A stretch of 64,000 nt of DNA, from NCBI GenBank assembly GCA_039566865.1, contig CM076961.1:10439501-10503500 (forward strand). The letters are read 5' to 3'. The DNA comes from Aurelia coerulea (taxonomy: Eukaryota; Cnidaria; Scyphozoa; Semaeostomeae; Ulmaridae). Positions 63,329 through 64,000 of the stretch are shown one piece after another (within the stretch, counting starts at the first letter, position 1; the number at the start of each line of letters is the position of its first letter). The translations under genes were made by a program, and so were the position numbers. Below the pieces are notes generated by a model. It was not told the DNA's origin. It worked only from the letters and a program-made list of their open reading frames with translations, and searched no databases.

Positions 63329-64000
63329 TGTTCAGCATCTACGCCCGTCTGATCGGCTAAAATTCACTTTTTGGAACACATGCAATCTCTCCTTTCTTGT
63401 CCTTGTTCAGCTGTTGTGTTTCAGTCTATGATGACTGTTGGTGCATCAACTTTACTTCCGACCGCCAAGCTAAACACAGCTGTAGATCATTGCAGTTCTT
63501 GTCAAAATTAGGCTTCCCTCTATGTATCCAATGTACAACGAGACGAAGCAGGGGTACCTGGCATCATATGAAAAGACCAGAGAGCCTCTTGTCCGTTGAA
63601 TAAGTCTGCTTCGAGATGGCAGCAAAACAAAATCTTTTTTGTTGTTCTGAGCTGGTTCGATATTTGATGAAATTATTTCGCGACAGTACAGTTCGAATAT
63701 TTCTCAAAGGTGAGAGGGAAAGTACAGTGCATTAGCATTTGAAATGAGAGAGACAGAGGATCATCACGTGTCGTCATTAGGCATTTGAGTAAGGCTGATT
63801 GGTCGACCCAGAATCGCACCATTGAGCAGGCTTATGATTGGTTGCCTACTGCCATACGTGTTGAGAATAAACTATTACGAAAGAACTGCCTATCTTCAAA
63901 TTACTGACAATGGGGGATAACTTATGATTCGCGAAGCAGATTTTTCTGAGATCTGCAGAAGATAGGAGCCAATGAAAATTATTGGTTGGCAAGGGGATCA
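63329..64000. promoter_or_regulatory. Upstream region with CCAAT and E-box motifs
   Basis: Two GATTGGT/CCAAT boxes (about 63799 and 63836) and a CACGTG E-box (about 63766) lie close together, as in some promoters. If the exon at 63.2 kb is real, this could be its upstream region on the minus strand. No transcript evidence is possible here. Confidence 0.25.

Overview
The window is eukaryotic, AT-rich and dominated by retroelements. It looks like an invertebrate metazoan. The mix of many Penelope-like elements (PLEs), LINEs with a restriction-like endonuclease and a HEEADTR-type repeat protein would suit a cnidarian or a similar marine invertebrate, but nothing here fixes the species. I see no bacterial operons, rRNA or CRISPR.

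Layout. 0.3-2.0 kb: a decayed LINE. 2.0-2.5 kb: a 273-bp tandem repeat that joins a tRNA-like pol III promoter to a hammerhead-ribozyme-like core. 2.6-20.2 kb: a cluster of PLE families A, B, C and D in head-to-head and head-to-tail arrangements, with a 221-bp satellite array at 11-12.4 kb. 20.3-20.7 kb: a second tRNA-like tandem repeat. 25.3-27.7 kb: four well-formed exons of an unidentified host gene on the minus strand. A further exon at 54.8 kb joins them in phase, so everything from 27.7 to 54.75 kb would be one intron of about 27 kb. That intron holds PLE families E, F, G, H, I and J, four REL-endonuclease LINEs and long (ATT)n tracts, nested up to three levels deep and resolvable by target-site duplications. 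55-62 kb: a TA-flanked MITE and a 3.8-kb inverted-repeat element whose two arms are arrays of a 160-bp unit. 62.6-63.3 kb: possible further host exons.

How it works together. The PLEs encode reverse transcriptase followed by a zinc-finger-like Cys cluster and a C-terminal GIY-YIG endonuclease. Families A (940 aa) and F (1041 aa) have intact full-length frames and near-identical extra copies, so both look recently active. Nearly every PLE terminal repeat carries a hammerhead core (CTGANGA, stem II, GAAA). I count about 20, plus two in the 273-bp repeat. In several families a TATA-like box lies about 30 bp upstream of the ribozyme, so the self-cleaving motif should sit at or near the RNA 5' end. 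Stem III is usually a short palindrome, which suits ribozymes that act as dimers in head-to-tail transcripts.

Most notable: ribozymes spread over about ten PLE families; a retrozyme-like tRNA/hammerhead tandem unit; a PLE with a separate basic ORF1 joined to its RT frame by a possible -1 frameshift heptamer; a PLE with an in-frame deletion of its RT catalytic core; and a host gene whose large intron is a nested transposon reserve. Family letters A-J are my labels only. All calls come from reading the sequence; no database search or folding program was run.
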